Below, one piece after another: positions 9,722 through 21,505 of a stretch of 64,000 nucleotides of DNA (the first letter of the stretch is position 1; each line of letters starts with the position of its first letter). Under the pieces are notes generated by a model. That model worked only from the letters and a program-made list of their open reading frames with translations. It did not search any database and was not told where the DNA came from. Origin of the DNA: Trichostrongylus colubriformis. Lineage: Eukaryota; Nematoda; Chromadorea; Rhabditida; Trichostrongylidae. The DNA is taken from assembly GCA_963978905.1 (NCBI GenBank), contig OZ022257.1:45952203-46016202 (forward strand), given 5' to 3'. The translations under genes were made by a program, and so were the position numbers.

Positions 9722-10830
9722 ACTAGGGGAGGTATTTTACTTCCCATGGAACTTTGAAATAAGACCCAGGAGGATCGATAGAGCTTCGAACGCTGACTAT
9801 AACTGTGAAAACCAAAATTGCTAAATGGCACTCTGAAGCGAGTTACGAGGGGTCAATGTTTGCCTGTGACTCGCCTGTGACATCTCGATGGCGAGGCGCT
9901 TCGTCATCAGCAAGACTAGCGAGGAACTATCAATGGCCGCCGTGGCTCAGTGGTAGTGCCCAGGCTCTGCAGGCGCAAGGTTGTGGGTTAGCTTTCCGCC
10001 GGTGCGGTTTTTTTTGCACTTTGTGTTTCATTGTCAGTAAGTGTTTTTCTTTCACTTCTAAACGTTTCCTTGTATGATATTCGCGCGTAGGGGGTCGAAT
10101 TACCCCTCTGTGCGAATTTCCAGCCGGATCCAGTTTTTGGCCCAACTTCGGAAAAGTAGGGGTGACCAGGGGTTGAATAGGAGTTTTTTGAACTTCCTTC
10201 CACAAAAAATCCTGCAAGCTGAACAAGATAACCTAAACATACCTATCACACTTGCCCATCACACTAAACGCACGTAACAAGCGCCAAATGAGAGCATTCG
10301 CTGGGCAAGGGTCAACGACTTCTCCTTTGGTATTTAAATGGGTTGCCAGCCAATAGCCCATCAATGTTTCCGAGAATTGGTCAAATTCTCGAATTGGAAA
10401 ACTTGTCCCATAGGGTAATTTGATCCCCTGAACACGAAAATCACACTGGTTTCGCGTGAAAATGTATGGCTCACGCGCTATGGGCTCCCAAACATACCAT
10501 GAAATGGTATTACTCTTTTTTCAGAAAAACCTTCATATCTTCATTCAGGTAATTGTTTGACAGATTCTGAATACAGATTTGAGATCAGCATTTATATGCG
10601 CGTACAGTGATATGTGTCTCATTGCAAATAGCCATTTCGACAAACCGTCTCATAGCAAAGTGTCTCGCCAATGAGGTGTCACAGGCAAAATTTGACCCCT
10701 CGTAACTCGCTTCAGGATGCCACTTGGCAACTTTGATTTTCACAGTTATGATCAGCGTTCGAAGCTCTATCGATCCCTCCGGGTCTCATTCCAAAGTTCC
10801 ATGGGAAGTACAATACCTTCCCTACTAAGA
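9722..10830. mobile_element. TIR element (about 1.1 kb) with 150-bp inverted ends and an internal tRNA-like segment
   Basis: Bases 9722-9870 are repeated in inverse orientation at 10678-10830. Shared motifs are ACTTCCCATGGAACTTT, GATCGATAGAGCTTCGAACG and GAGTTACGAGGGGTCAA. There is no transposase inside. A shorter, diverged relative with the same terminal sequence lies at 18270-18702. Confidence 0.8.
9932..10000 (+). other. tRNA-like (SINE head) segment inside the TIR element
   Basis: GTGGCTCAGTGGTAG resembles a Pol III A box. GGTTGTGGGTTAGCTTTCC, about 40 bases on, is a degenerate B box. This fits the head of a tRNA-derived SINE rather than a functional tRNA. Confidence 0.5.
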
Positions 10831-11019
10831 TAAAAACAAGGAACTCAGTTCTCTACCCAATATTTTAGAAATATCCACAATTTTCACCAGGAATGTATTA
10901 TTTCCATCGTCTTTGATTGCAATCACGTTGCCGATCGCTTAAACATAACCTATAGAAAAAATCTACGGAGCTCAAATAAAGATTATTTGCAATTTGGCGA
11001 AACTTCGAAAATGTGTGAG

Positions 11020-12395
11020 CCGCGTAATATTACGTTGAGAAATAAGTCCCAGCGGTTTTTTAAACCCCGTTTTTCATATTGTTTCCTCCATCTTTCGACG
11101 AAGCTTATATAAGTTTTCGATAGAGCTTTTTCTGCTTCACAAAATGCTTGTATCTGTTTTTCGATTCCTTCGACTACCTAATATTTATGAGGTTTGGAAG
11201 TAAGTAGCTGAAGGCAAAAAATTGGCACTTGCCCACCTCATTTTTCTCGTCTGCCATCGAGATCAAAAAATGCATGTGCATATGTTTCGATAGAGCTCTT
11301 TTAGCTCTACAGAATGGTACTACCTATTACTCAAATCGCTCAACTTTTTGCTGTTTTTAAGACTCACAGATGCAGTACTCGCAAAAGTGTGCACTTTCGT
11401 TATCCTCTCTTCCTCGCCTACCATCGAGTTTGGAAAGGATGTGCATATATGCATTTGGTACAGCTTTTTTTGCTCTACAAGAAGGTATCACTTTTCTTTT
11501 GTACCCTCTCATATTTCAGCATGTAGGAATAAGTTTCCACCTGTTTTTCAATTCAAAATTGAGTAATGAGAATAAATTTTTTGACAGAGTTTTTTTCTAT
11601 CATTCGATAGAGCTCTTTTCGCTCTACAAGATATTGTTAAAGGTTTTTGTTCATATTAATTTTTGCCATTTTTTAGATCATTTAAAAGTCGACGAAATTG
11701 AGCCATTTCGACCCCGTGTGACGAAAATGCTCGATTTCGTCGACTTTAAAATTATCTAAAAAATGGCAAAAATCCACTCGAACAAAAACCGTATACTGTA
11801 TCTTGTAGGGCGAAAAGAGCTCTATCGAATGATACAAAACAATCCGCCAAAAAAAGTTATTTTCATTACGCAATTCCGAATTGAAAAACAGGTAGATACT
11901 TATTCCTGGATGCTAAAATATGAAAAGATTCAAAAGAAGAGTGGTATCATCGTGTAGAGCAAAAAGAGCTCTATCGAATGCATACCTGGATATTCTCTTT
12001 GATCTCAATGGTAGGCGAGGAAGAGAAGATAACGAAAGTGCACACTTTTTGAGCCTTAAAAACAGCAAAATTTGAGCGATTCGAATAAAAAGTAGTATCA
12101 TTTTGTAGAGCTGAAAAAGCTATCGAAACACATACACATACATTTTTGACCTCGATGGCAGACGAGAAAGATGAGGTGCGCAAGTGCCAATTTTTTTTGC
12201 CTTCGGCTGCTTGCACTTCCAAAACTCATAAATATTAGGTACTCGCAGGAATCGAAAAACAGATACAAGCAGATAAAGCTGAAGCAGATAAAGCTCTATC
12301 GAAAAGACATATAAGCTTTGTCGAAAGATAGAGGGAACAGTGTGAAAAACTGGGTTTAAAAACCACGGGAACTTATTCCTCGCCCCAATATTTGC
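11020..12395. repeat. Giant imperfect palindrome, about 1.35 kb with 650-bp arms
   Basis: The whole region reads nearly the same on both strands around a spacer of about 26 bases at 11703-11728, flanked by GTCGACGAAATTGAGC and its complement. Landmarks mirrored in both arms are GTTTTTCGATTCC, CTCGTCTGCCATCGAG, GTGTGCACTTTCGTTATC and CCTCGCCTACCATCGAG. Each arm also contains four diverged tandem units of roughly 150-170 bases marked by CGATAGAGCT..GCTCTACA. It carries no ORF of note and resembles a foldback transposon. Confidence 0.88.
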
Positions 12396-14896
12396 GCTAG
12401 ATGGGCAGCGTGTGTATGACATAGTGATAGCGCCACATTACTGCTTGAACTTGATCGTTTTCTGGATATATTTGCTCGACAGGACGGAAAGTGCTCCCTC
12501 GATTTGGTTGATCCGAGAGATCTTCTATTGAATAGTGAAGCAGGTAAGGCGACGAAAACAGTTGGGCTAGGGCTCGGTTGACCATAACTCATCAAAGAGA
12601 TGAGAGACGTTCACCATTTCAATAGGATATCCATTTCAAATGCGCTGAAGATGCATGGCGCATAATGAAAAATTAAACAAATCCTGATGTTCTCTCCTTG
12701 ATCTTCTGAAGTGTTTTTTTTTCAATTTGTGCCCGTAAGCGATCCCTCCAGATTATACTGATGACATCACATACCAAGGTGTGCTCCTCGCAACAGAGTT
12801 CTGTGAGGTAAGTACCAACCCACATTTCATCTTTACCTGAACCCATTCAAGCAAATTCACATCTTCTGTGCTGTAGTGAACTCATGTGAAACGTGAAGGG
12901 GCTTAATAGATTCTTCCTGCAACATACAACGTAGCGAAACCACCGCGAAGATGGGAACATCTCAAGACATTTTGTCAGCATATGTAATGAGTCATACAAC
13001 ATGAAATGATAAGAAATTCAGAGTCCTGTGTAAATGATGATGCAGAGAACAGCCATGAGGTCAGTCACTAAATATTGCAAAATAAACAACTGGATAGACC
13101 ATGTTTTCAGAGCAGCTTCAATCACTGCAGATGTGGATTACCGTGCCCTCGATGCTGCTTTGGGACCGCAGGAGCAGTACTGGAAGCACTTGTCTCACTA
13201 CGAAATGGTGCAAATTTTGCTTCAACACTGTAAACGATCGAATGCAATCTCTTAGCTGGGAAACTCCTACAAGAGGGTAGCTAGAGATCCTCAGCGCACT
13301 GATGCGAGGTGGCAACTACGGTTACTGTGCCATTGGATAGATTGCATTGTCATTATGTATTGGGCTACTCTACAAGTTAGCTCGGTTTTCTAGTCTCCTT
13401 TGTTTCACAGCATCCACTTTGCCGGTCGACGAAGTTTATGCACATGGTGTGTCGAAAAAATGAATTTTTTCTCCTCTACTTTCAACCCTACTTTAGTCGA
13501 GCCAGCAAACTCTGACGAGATATTTCCATCCCCAAATTTAAGAACAGACCTCACTCTATCACTAAACTCTGTAACAGTCTTCTACACTAACGATTGGTAG
13601 CTTATTTCCAGTGAACATGGTTCACTTCAACACGGTAAAATCCTAAATTTCGTCACTCTCGTTCACATCCTTGCTGAGGTCCATTCACTGTGCGTACCTG
13701 AGGGGATTCATATAAAGTGGTGCCTTTGAGTATTCCTTTTCCCAGACTCCCAATAACTTTCGCTTCTGAAAAGCAAAACGTGCCATTACCACACGGAGGG
13801 GGGTTTGAGGTATGAAAAATGACACTTCGGATCATAGCAGCGTTGTCCGAGCAGCAGGGGCTCTGTGACTCCCATGAACATAAGGGCCAATCCTCAGGAA
13901 GCTTTCCACAAAAGGCCTACCACGGAACCTGGCTCCACTTTTCTAAGCGGATCTTGATACCGTAGGTGCTCTGGAGCCCGAGTGCGCCGACTGAAGGCTT
14001 CGTATTTGGATGAAGATGAAAGTAGTTAGCCTCAGCTTGCTCTTGTTGGAACTTTTCGGGGATATTTCGCCCCAATACTTTTATCTTTTTGGTACCCTAT
14101 GTTTTGTATACTTGGCGGATGTGAGCCGTGAGCAAAATTACTCTTTTTTGGCACCCCCTGTATGTGTCTGATGCAGCTTTTTCTGCTCTACCGAAAGTAC
14201 TTATTTCTCTTCCAAAACATTGAATCGTTTATTTGAAATTTAGAAATGGATTATAGAAGAGGGAATAATCTGCTCTTCGACACTTGCGCTTATTGTCTTA
14301 CTGTTCAGTTGGAAAAGCTGCTGAAACACACGGGAATCTGTGATGCCTTCTCAAAAGCGAACTCCACGATGAGCAAATAAGTCGACCTACTTCAGTCGGG
14401 TCGGTAGTTCCTTAGCTAATTATCCAGTTTTTTTTGCGCCACTACAGTGCGACATCACGGCACTGCACCTCCCTGCTCGACCCCACTCCGAGGTTGGGCA
14501 ACTGTGCAAAATGGGTGGGTGGGATTAAGTCGAGCATCTGCAGCGGCCTGATGGCGGGCCGTTGCGGCACTACTAAAAAGATGGAGCCTGAATAATTTCC
14601 TAAGGGGCAACTGAACCAGTAGGGTAAATAAACCCGTCTGGGTGTCGTGGTGCTTGTGCAAGGTTTTATAAGGTATGTCACATGCGCGGTACAAAAATGA
14701 ATCAAAAAGATTGAAAATAGAGGCTCACACGTCGGTGTCACGCCACTCAGCAGAAGACCATTACGGTTTGGCGAAGTGAAAGTCGCCATTTTTGAACTCT
14801 GCAACCTCATGCAAACCATTTATGTACTTATCGCTATTTTACGACACTTTCTCCGTAGGGGTCGCATATGTTCCGAGCAGCTTGAAGATGGACTGT
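12396..14896. other. Repeat-rich intergenic sequence without a recognisable gene
   Basis: No exons could be supported. Around 14440-14550 there is a diverged inverted-repeat fragment related to 22461-22605. Around 14150-14210 there is a stretch (GCAGCTTTTTCTGCTCTACC) related to the subrepeats of the palindrome at 11.0-12.4 kb. Confidence 0.5.
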
Positions 14897-14900
14897 TGGT

Positions 14901-15131
14901 AGCTTTGACGCCGACAACACGTTTCGCAGCGGGGTGCCTTTTGAATTTGTAATGTCAGAAAACAAACTAAATTTTCTGGACTTAAATATTATAAGTACTA
15001 TAGATACAATTCATAGAGAAACTGAACTTGAGTTTCAAAAAGAGTCCCATTCTCAAAGTGTGGTCGTCAAGCGAGTAGCGTTAGATGCTGTTAATGATAA
15101 ACTTACTACAAAATTCATAAGAACTTTATAA
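14901..15131 (+). pseudogene. Possible Penelope-like reverse transcriptase relic
   Basis: The frame reads SFDADNTFRSGVPFEFVMSE followed by NKLNFLDLNI. In Penelope-like elements, a segment of the type F-x-x-E-x-x-N-x-L-x-F-L-D precedes the part with a conserved YRKPT-like stretch, and this resembles it. Only about 75 codons survive and the rest cannot be followed. The call rests on pattern similarity alone. Confidence 0.35.
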
Positions 15132-15139
15132 AATCCACT

Positions 15140-15890
15140 ATGATTCACACTGTCTGCTCATTGGATAGAAACAAAAAAAAGCAAGTACATAGTAGATTCA
15201 CTCACTTCTAATGTGGACGCTAAGCAAATCAAGCTTTTCCTTGTGCCTGAGCGGATATTCTTCACTTTTTTCGAGAAAGGCTGCAGATTCCTCCAAATAA
15301 ACGCTTCTGATTAACCACATAAAGCAGGTAAGGGATCTGCCATGCTGAGCGCATAATTTCTCTTTTCCCTATGAGCTCATCATTTTAAAAATGTGCTTAC
15401 AATTTCATCCATGTCATGTAAATGTTGAAAATCTGACATTCTAGACAAGAATCCGCTCTATCCTTTCTGTTCCGTGCAGCTTTTACGGTTTGATAGCATA
15501 AGCGCTGATAAGCCCATGCTCTCAGAAATGTGTTTGCAACAACTTATCAGTACGAATTGCGGTGCATTTCACAATGCCATTTTCATTTTCATATACTGAG
15601 TTCCATTCACCTTTAGTCATTCATCATATTTCTTATTAGTTCCTATGATAAACTGCTGATATAGGAAGTACTTAGGAAACTCTCACTGGATTCTGATGAC
15701 CGTGTAGCGGGCCAGTAACCGGACACCAGGTCAGTGATGGTATTTTGCTTTTCCGAAACGATTTATTCATCGCTTCTTTGTTCCACGAATTTTCAGTGTC
15801 GAAATTGCTTTTTTTTTGGAGGCAGTATGTAGGTATAAAAAGTTGATGTACAGTCAGCGCAAGTGAAGATAGCGGCCGGGAATGCGGATA
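15140..15890. other. Intergenic sequence, nothing recognised
   Basis: AT-rich sequence without supported features. Confidence 0.4.
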
Positions 15891-15894
15891 TGTC

Positions 15895-16610
15895 AGAACA
15901 GACAATTTACAGCATTTGCACACCTAATATTGTCCTGAGAGCCATTTGATACGCATGGTGCTGCCCTGCCTTGTCAGTTCTTCTTATAAATGAAAGAGGA
16001 TGCACCTAATTCTCTCAACTGCATGCAACCGGAGCAAAAAAGACATTAGTGATGTTTGTGACGAATTTTTGACAATTTTCTCGGTTTTTCTATCTCTGCA
16101 AAAACACTGATTACGTTCCTTGCGTGTTAGACAGAGAGCTATACTATATGACCGAAATTAGGCACCCTGACTACATTTGACAAATATGCCTCACCGCTAT
16201 CGATGATGGCCTTGTACAGGAGATTGCTTAGGTTTGAAAACTGTTAGAACAGGCAGTGCACAGAATTTGTGCACCAAATATTGTCCTGAGAACCACTTTT
16301 CTACGCATCGTAACGCCCTTCTTCGTCAATCCTCCTCCAAATAAGTTAAGGAGGCAAACGCAATTCCCTTTCCTGCATGCACGAGTGTCAAAGAGTGATT
16401 AGTCATATTTTCGATGAATACACACCAATTTTTCTTGTGGATTTTTTTGCTGTGAAAATACACATTGTGTTCCTTGCGCGTTAGGCACAAAGCTACATAT
16501 GACCGAAATTTGGCACGTTGACTGTTGTCTTTGACCGATATGCTTCACCCTTATCGACAATCGCTTTGTATGTACAGGCGATCGATTATGTTTGAAGGGT
16601 TACGCATGAT
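15895..16610 (+). repeat. Two diverged tandem units of about 355 bp
   Basis: The segment starting CAGAACAGACAATTTACAGC near 15895 is repeated from about 16248. Both units share ATATTGTCCTGAGA, a GTTCCTTGCG-CGTTAG stretch and TATGACCGAAATT. Function unknown. Confidence 0.7.
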
Positions 16611-16720
16611 TGTTCGGCAGAGGCTGGCATTGAAAAGAAGTCTCAGTCATCAAGTGGTGATAGAATGATTGTCATGAATGCTTTGGGATGCTTAAGTGTC
16701 CAATGTTTTGATCATAGAAC

Positions 16721-17272
16721 TTAGGGTGTGGGTCGACTGCTCGGTTCGCGCGACCGCCCTCGGCGAACAGCGCGGCGGGTGCGAGTCGTTTGGTATTCAG
16801 CTCAAGACGCAATGGACCGGTACCGTGGGGGACTTTTTGAGATTGCACTTATTTTCAGCGCTGGCGGCTATCTGCTTTTAATTTTATGTTTTCTGAGATA
16901 ACTGAAATATTAAAGGTAATTCAAATGTTACTGTTCTCTCTCATTCTGCAATGAGTGATCCATAGAAGTTTCTTCAGGAGCATTACCATTTGACGAACCT
17001 ATCAAGATAATACAACAATCAACAACAACCTAAAGTACAATAGAAGCAGTGATAGCTATGCCTTTATTAGCTTTGAAGGACGATGGAGAGCTCATATTGC
17101 AGTCTTAGAAAATCCTAATTCACAACATATTGCTAGAAATAGGTGCAATCTTTGAAGGCCCCTTATGGTACCAGCCCCTTGCGTCTTGAGCGGAATTCCA
17201 AACGACTCGTACTGACGGCGCGAGTGCGACGTCGCGAAGCGAAAATTTGACCAGTCGACCCCCACCATCCGA
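16721..17272. mobile_element. Non-autonomous TIR element with arms of about 140 bp
   Basis: The left arm (GTGTGGGTCGACTG, CGAGTCGTTTGG, CTCAAGACGCAA) is matched in inverse orientation at 17122-17272 (TTGCGTCTTGAGCGG, CCAAACGACTCGTA, CAGTCGACCCCCACC). There is no ORF inside. Confidence 0.75.
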
Positions 17273-17985
17273 TAAGATCCGAGTTTTTGGGATTCACTTA
17301 GTGGACATGAAAAATAGCCGCACAAAAGGCCAAAATATGCAACTGCTTGTGAATCGTTGCAGTTCTATAGTAGTGATCTCTAAATACGAGTAATCAACTA
17401 AATGAACCAGTTTGCGTTCGGTCACAGTGCTTTTCATATAAATTTGACTTGAGCGACGAGTTAGTTACAGGGGAAAAGCGACGTTCTCCCATGTCTCCAA
17501 GACAGGTATTGTCTTCTTTTTTAATTTTTGGGGATTCGAATTATGGGCAGTAGTACTTCCATGAGTTTAGGCCACAGCAATAGGAATGCGATAATCTTTT
17601 AGCTTTTGACGCCGATCTTTCCCTTCTAAGTATGCATCATGCACTATACTAATGCAATGAGGTCTGTGAAATGTCTTGCGAATGATATGATCTATTTGTC
17701 GTCTTCTTAGAGCGGCACCACCAGCAACTTGACCAGTTTTGCTTGGATTCTACCTCTTGCAGTGATGCGTTTCCGTAATGTCATCAGTTATTCAGGGCAC
17801 GGCAGAAGTATTGACGTCCTACCAACCAGAAAAAAAAAGATATCAACCTGAATTTCGCTGGTATATGTAATCGGAAAACATTTCATAAAAATATCCCAAG
17901 AATATACCCGGAATCCATGCAATACATAGCTTCTGGCTTCGGCACAATGTTGAAAATGGTAAGGGAAAGCGTCTGATGTGGTTCG

Positions 17986-18222
17986 AAGGGTGTGAGTTGG
18001 GACACACGGATTTTGACCTCGCCATGTGACCCTGCATGGCCTGTGGGGCCTTTAACCCGGTACATAGGTTATTCAAACATTTTGTTCAGCAAATGCTATC
18101 CTCCGTACGAGTCTATTTTGCCGCATTCATGGCTGAGTGATGCTAACGTGACATAACTGAAAAAAGCTGTCACGGGATCGTAGGATAAGGTCAAAATCCG
18201 TGTGTCGCACCGTCCCTCGGTT
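17986..18222. mobile_element. Small TIR element, family of 27147-27390
   Basis: The ends carry GACACACGGATTTTGACCT and its inverse complement (AGGTCAAAATCCGTGTGTCG). The same inverted ends border the intronic insertion at 27147-27390. Confidence 0.7.
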
Positions 18223-18269
18223 CGAGGATGATGGTCATGCATTTTGTCCCATAATTTTGCAAGTGTCTT

Positions 18270-18702
18270 ACCAAGGGTCTCAACGTCCCATGGAACTTTG
18301 AAATAAGAGCTAGGTGGATTAGTAGGGTCTCTAATACTGAACGCAGTTATGAAAGCCAAAATTGTGAGGTGTCGTTGTGAAGTGAATTGGGTGGGGTCAA
18401 CATTTGCTTGCAATGGCTCATCGGCGAGGGTATTGTGCTTGAACAAACGCACCAACGAGGCTGACCGTGTATGCAGCGATGGTCGTGGCTCTGTGGTAGC
18501 GTTTTTGCTTCAGTGGGAGTTAAGAGTGGGCTTGTCTCCTCAATTATGCCTTTCCATGAGGCACAGCAAGCAAACTTTGACCTCTCCCAACTGACTTCGT
18601 AACGGCATTTTGCAATTTTGGTTTCACAATTGTAATCAACATTCAAGGCTCTATCGGACGGCCTAGGCAGTTTGAAGGAATGTGTGAAACACTTCCTTGG
18701 TT
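18270..18702. mobile_element. TIR element related to 9722-10830, with central tRNA-like sequence
   Basis: The arms of about 145 bases contain CCCATGGAACTTTGAAATAA and GAAAGCCAAAATTGTG on the left, and their inverse counterparts at 18555-18702. In the middle, GTCGTGGCTCTGTGGTAGCG resembles the A-box region seen in the larger relative. Confidence 0.7.
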
Positions 18703-21370
18703 AGAAGCAGCGATTGAAGTGTGGGGAGTAGCGCAGGCTTCGGTCTTCAGAACGATTAGAATGAATGCTTGAGCAGCTTAATATTCGAGCAATTGGAGGA
18801 GCGTCGCAGCGAGACAGTGCAGCGATGTATCGAAATTTCAAGAATTTGGTTACTATATTCGAGTCAAAAGCAATCGGCAGAGCTGATCCAACATAAACAA
18901 TGAAAGCTCATAGAGCCCTGAATGATATCTCAGTTCTCATTCAATGCGGTTGTAGCCCCGGCCCATAAGGGGCATGTGCAACAGCAGTCTCAGAACAGCA
19001 TCCACGGCTTCAGCTCCTCGCGATAATGACCATTTGATCATGAGCTGGATTTCAATCTGCACGACTAGCCTTTCAGGACATTTCGAGAAACAAAGCCTGA
19101 TTCTTCGGCTTAGTCGATTCTCCGGAATCTACAGTAGCGTCAAAATTATAATATGCGGTTTTGGACCTCAACAGTAATTTTGGTCGATGTTTACAAGCTC
19201 GTTTTTTTTTGGTAATTTGAGGGCAACTGCTACTTCATGAAAAGGTATCTCAGCCGAGTGGGATGCAGTGTGAGGTCGACAAATCATTTACTGAAAGTTC
19301 TGGAAATGACCAAATCTTTCACAAATTCAACCATCCATACGAAGCTTATAACTCAACGAAACGAGCCGTTGTGCAAAAAGTAGAACGGAATGAGGCTAAA
19401 ACATTGCTACAGGTCATTTGAACATGACAGCACTTTACAGCACTAAAGCACAGTGTTGATCACTTTTTCAGCGTTGCCAGTAAAATAATTTTTTCCACCT
19501 TCACACTGCATCCTACTCGGCTGTGAAACTTCATTTCACTGAGTGACAGTTGCCTTCGAAACACAAAAAAATTGAGCGTGGTATGTAAACGCTGGCAAAA
19601 GTTATGGTTGAAAAAGAATCCGCAAATATTTCTGACCGCTACTGTATCTTGACATAACTTTAGGAAGATTTGCACGACGGTGACTTGCGCCCGACGACAT
19701 ACTCACTCCCTTGCCTTCTTCATCAGTGGGTTTGGGGCATAGGCACTTTCATCAAATGCACATCTGAAACGCCTGCTATTCATCTATACTTCAAGCAAAA
19801 TTCATGTTAATACCTCTTTTCTTATAGTACTGGCTTTGCCTGCCTAGCAGTCATTAGTTTGTTGTCCGCTGTGCAATAGTAGGAAGTTTTTGAACTGAAA
19901 TCAAAAAATTAAGGCTATATTCCTGTAACGGAACGTCGCCTAACAGAATGACATCTCATTGTTTGTGAGTCATCACCTAAATAGGGTATCTAGTGAGAAT
20001 TAGCTGCTTTCGTACAAATTGAGCAGTTGCACTTAGTTCTTATCCTTAAGGAGAGGACTTAACCAAATAATGCCTCACCTAATTTGCTTGTTCTATTGAA
20101 ACATGGAGGAACAAAGTACATAGTTCGCACAACTCAAGTAGTGCGGAAACAGCTTCTTTTGGGCGTAGCCAATAAGAACAAGGAAGAAAGGAGTTGCGTC
20201 AGTTGATATATTTTTGTACTAAAGTTGCTCTTTTGGCGTTCCGGCCCGCCCGTGCATACTCCTTCACCCTCTGCGGCGTGAAGTCTCACAGGTAGGTGTG
20301 ATTATATGTGGGCAGGGTGAACTTAAAATTCTGTTCACAACGGGTGCTGAATCGTTGCTTGTGATTTCATGAATGCCTGAGGAGGCCCTCGACAGCAAAA
20401 CCTCGACCATCACAAATTACCGAATTCCGTATCTTTGTGGGTCCCTGCAACTAAAAACGTGCCAGGATTTTCGGTGGGAGTCAAAGAAGGATGTTGAATG
20501 GGATTCGTCCTACAGATCAGACGTTCTCATCATTAAATAGTGAAAATTGGTTTATCAAAATATCCGAAAGCTATCATTAGGCTACAATATCTAGCACAAA
20601 TTTTTCGCACCTCAAGAGATGGATGAGAGCATTGATTCACCCCTCATTCACTCTCAAATGGGCTTTTCACTGCTCCGGGCTTGTACACCATCATTGTAAC
20701 AACCTGATCCTATAACGTCATTGCTTCGATGATTTTCCTGGCCCTTCCTTGATGAAAGCAATAAAATCATATCACTTCACCAACCCTCTGAATACTCATG
20801 AAAACCGATGCCGCCCAAGACCGCTGTCCGCAAGCTGGGATCCCCTTGACAACTGATGCCATAACACCCACATACCTTGCAAATGCGCCCAGCGCGAGAT
20901 GACTTTAATGTTGGCTGTATGTTCAGGAATAGGGTAAAGAATTTCTACAGAGATCGTATATTTCAAAATTTTCCAAAAATTTTACTCAACACTTTACTTG
21001 ACCTTGCTGATGGCTAATGTGGTACATGCAACGCGTAAAGTCGAGTGCAAATAAGCCCTCCCCCAAATTTCACAAATTTTTGTAATTTTTTTGTCGCCGA
21101 CCTTAAAGGCTTCCACCTCATTTACTTACGAAGGCTAGAGACGACCAAAAATTGCAGCTCATAGCTTCTAAGCATAATCGCACACTTTCGCTTGGAAACC
21201 GAATGCAGAGCGGTGCCACCACGCCTATGTATGTAACAATAAGTGGGTGGGCTTTAGAGCGGCAAAGAAGAATGCGTGCAAGCCGCTCATTCCGTGAAAT
21301 TCAGCGGACTGAGCGAATGTGATCCGCTAAGCATACCGCTACCACTGTTTTTTTTTTATGAAGGTATGAT
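18703..21370. other. Intergenic region upstream of the VWA/mucin gene
   Basis: No supported exons or RNA genes. If the gene is trans-spliced at 21379, its promoter should lie in the last part of this stretch. I could not identify a specific element. Confidence 0.4.
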
Positions 21371-21384
21371 TATTTCCAGGAACA
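21371..21384 (+). promoter_or_regulatory. Probable spliced-leader acceptor site of the VWA/mucin gene
   Basis: TATTTCCAG ends at 21379 and is followed by only five bases (GAACA) before the start ATG at 21385. This is the usual layout of nematode trans-spliced messages. An ordinary upstream non-coding exon is the alternative. Confidence 0.6.
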
Positions 21385-21505
21385 ATGGCACAGGCGACGC
21401 CGATGGTTATTGCGTTTTTCATTGTCCTGGTATTTGGTACAGCCCTCGCCGTGGTACTGACTGTGGTTATAACAGCGGCAGTTTCGCACGACGAGAAACC
21501 ACCAG
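21385..21505 (+). other. Exon 1: hydrophobic signal or anchor segment
   Basis: It encodes 40 residues, MAQATPMVIAFFIVLVFGTA and onward to HDEKPP, with about 27 consecutive hydrophobic residues. The exon stops in phase 1 at CCACCAG before GTTGCA. The split codon G+AT gives Asp and joins to SPTAPPAGPTTTEP of exon 2. The donor is weak at positions 3-6. Confidence 0.75.
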
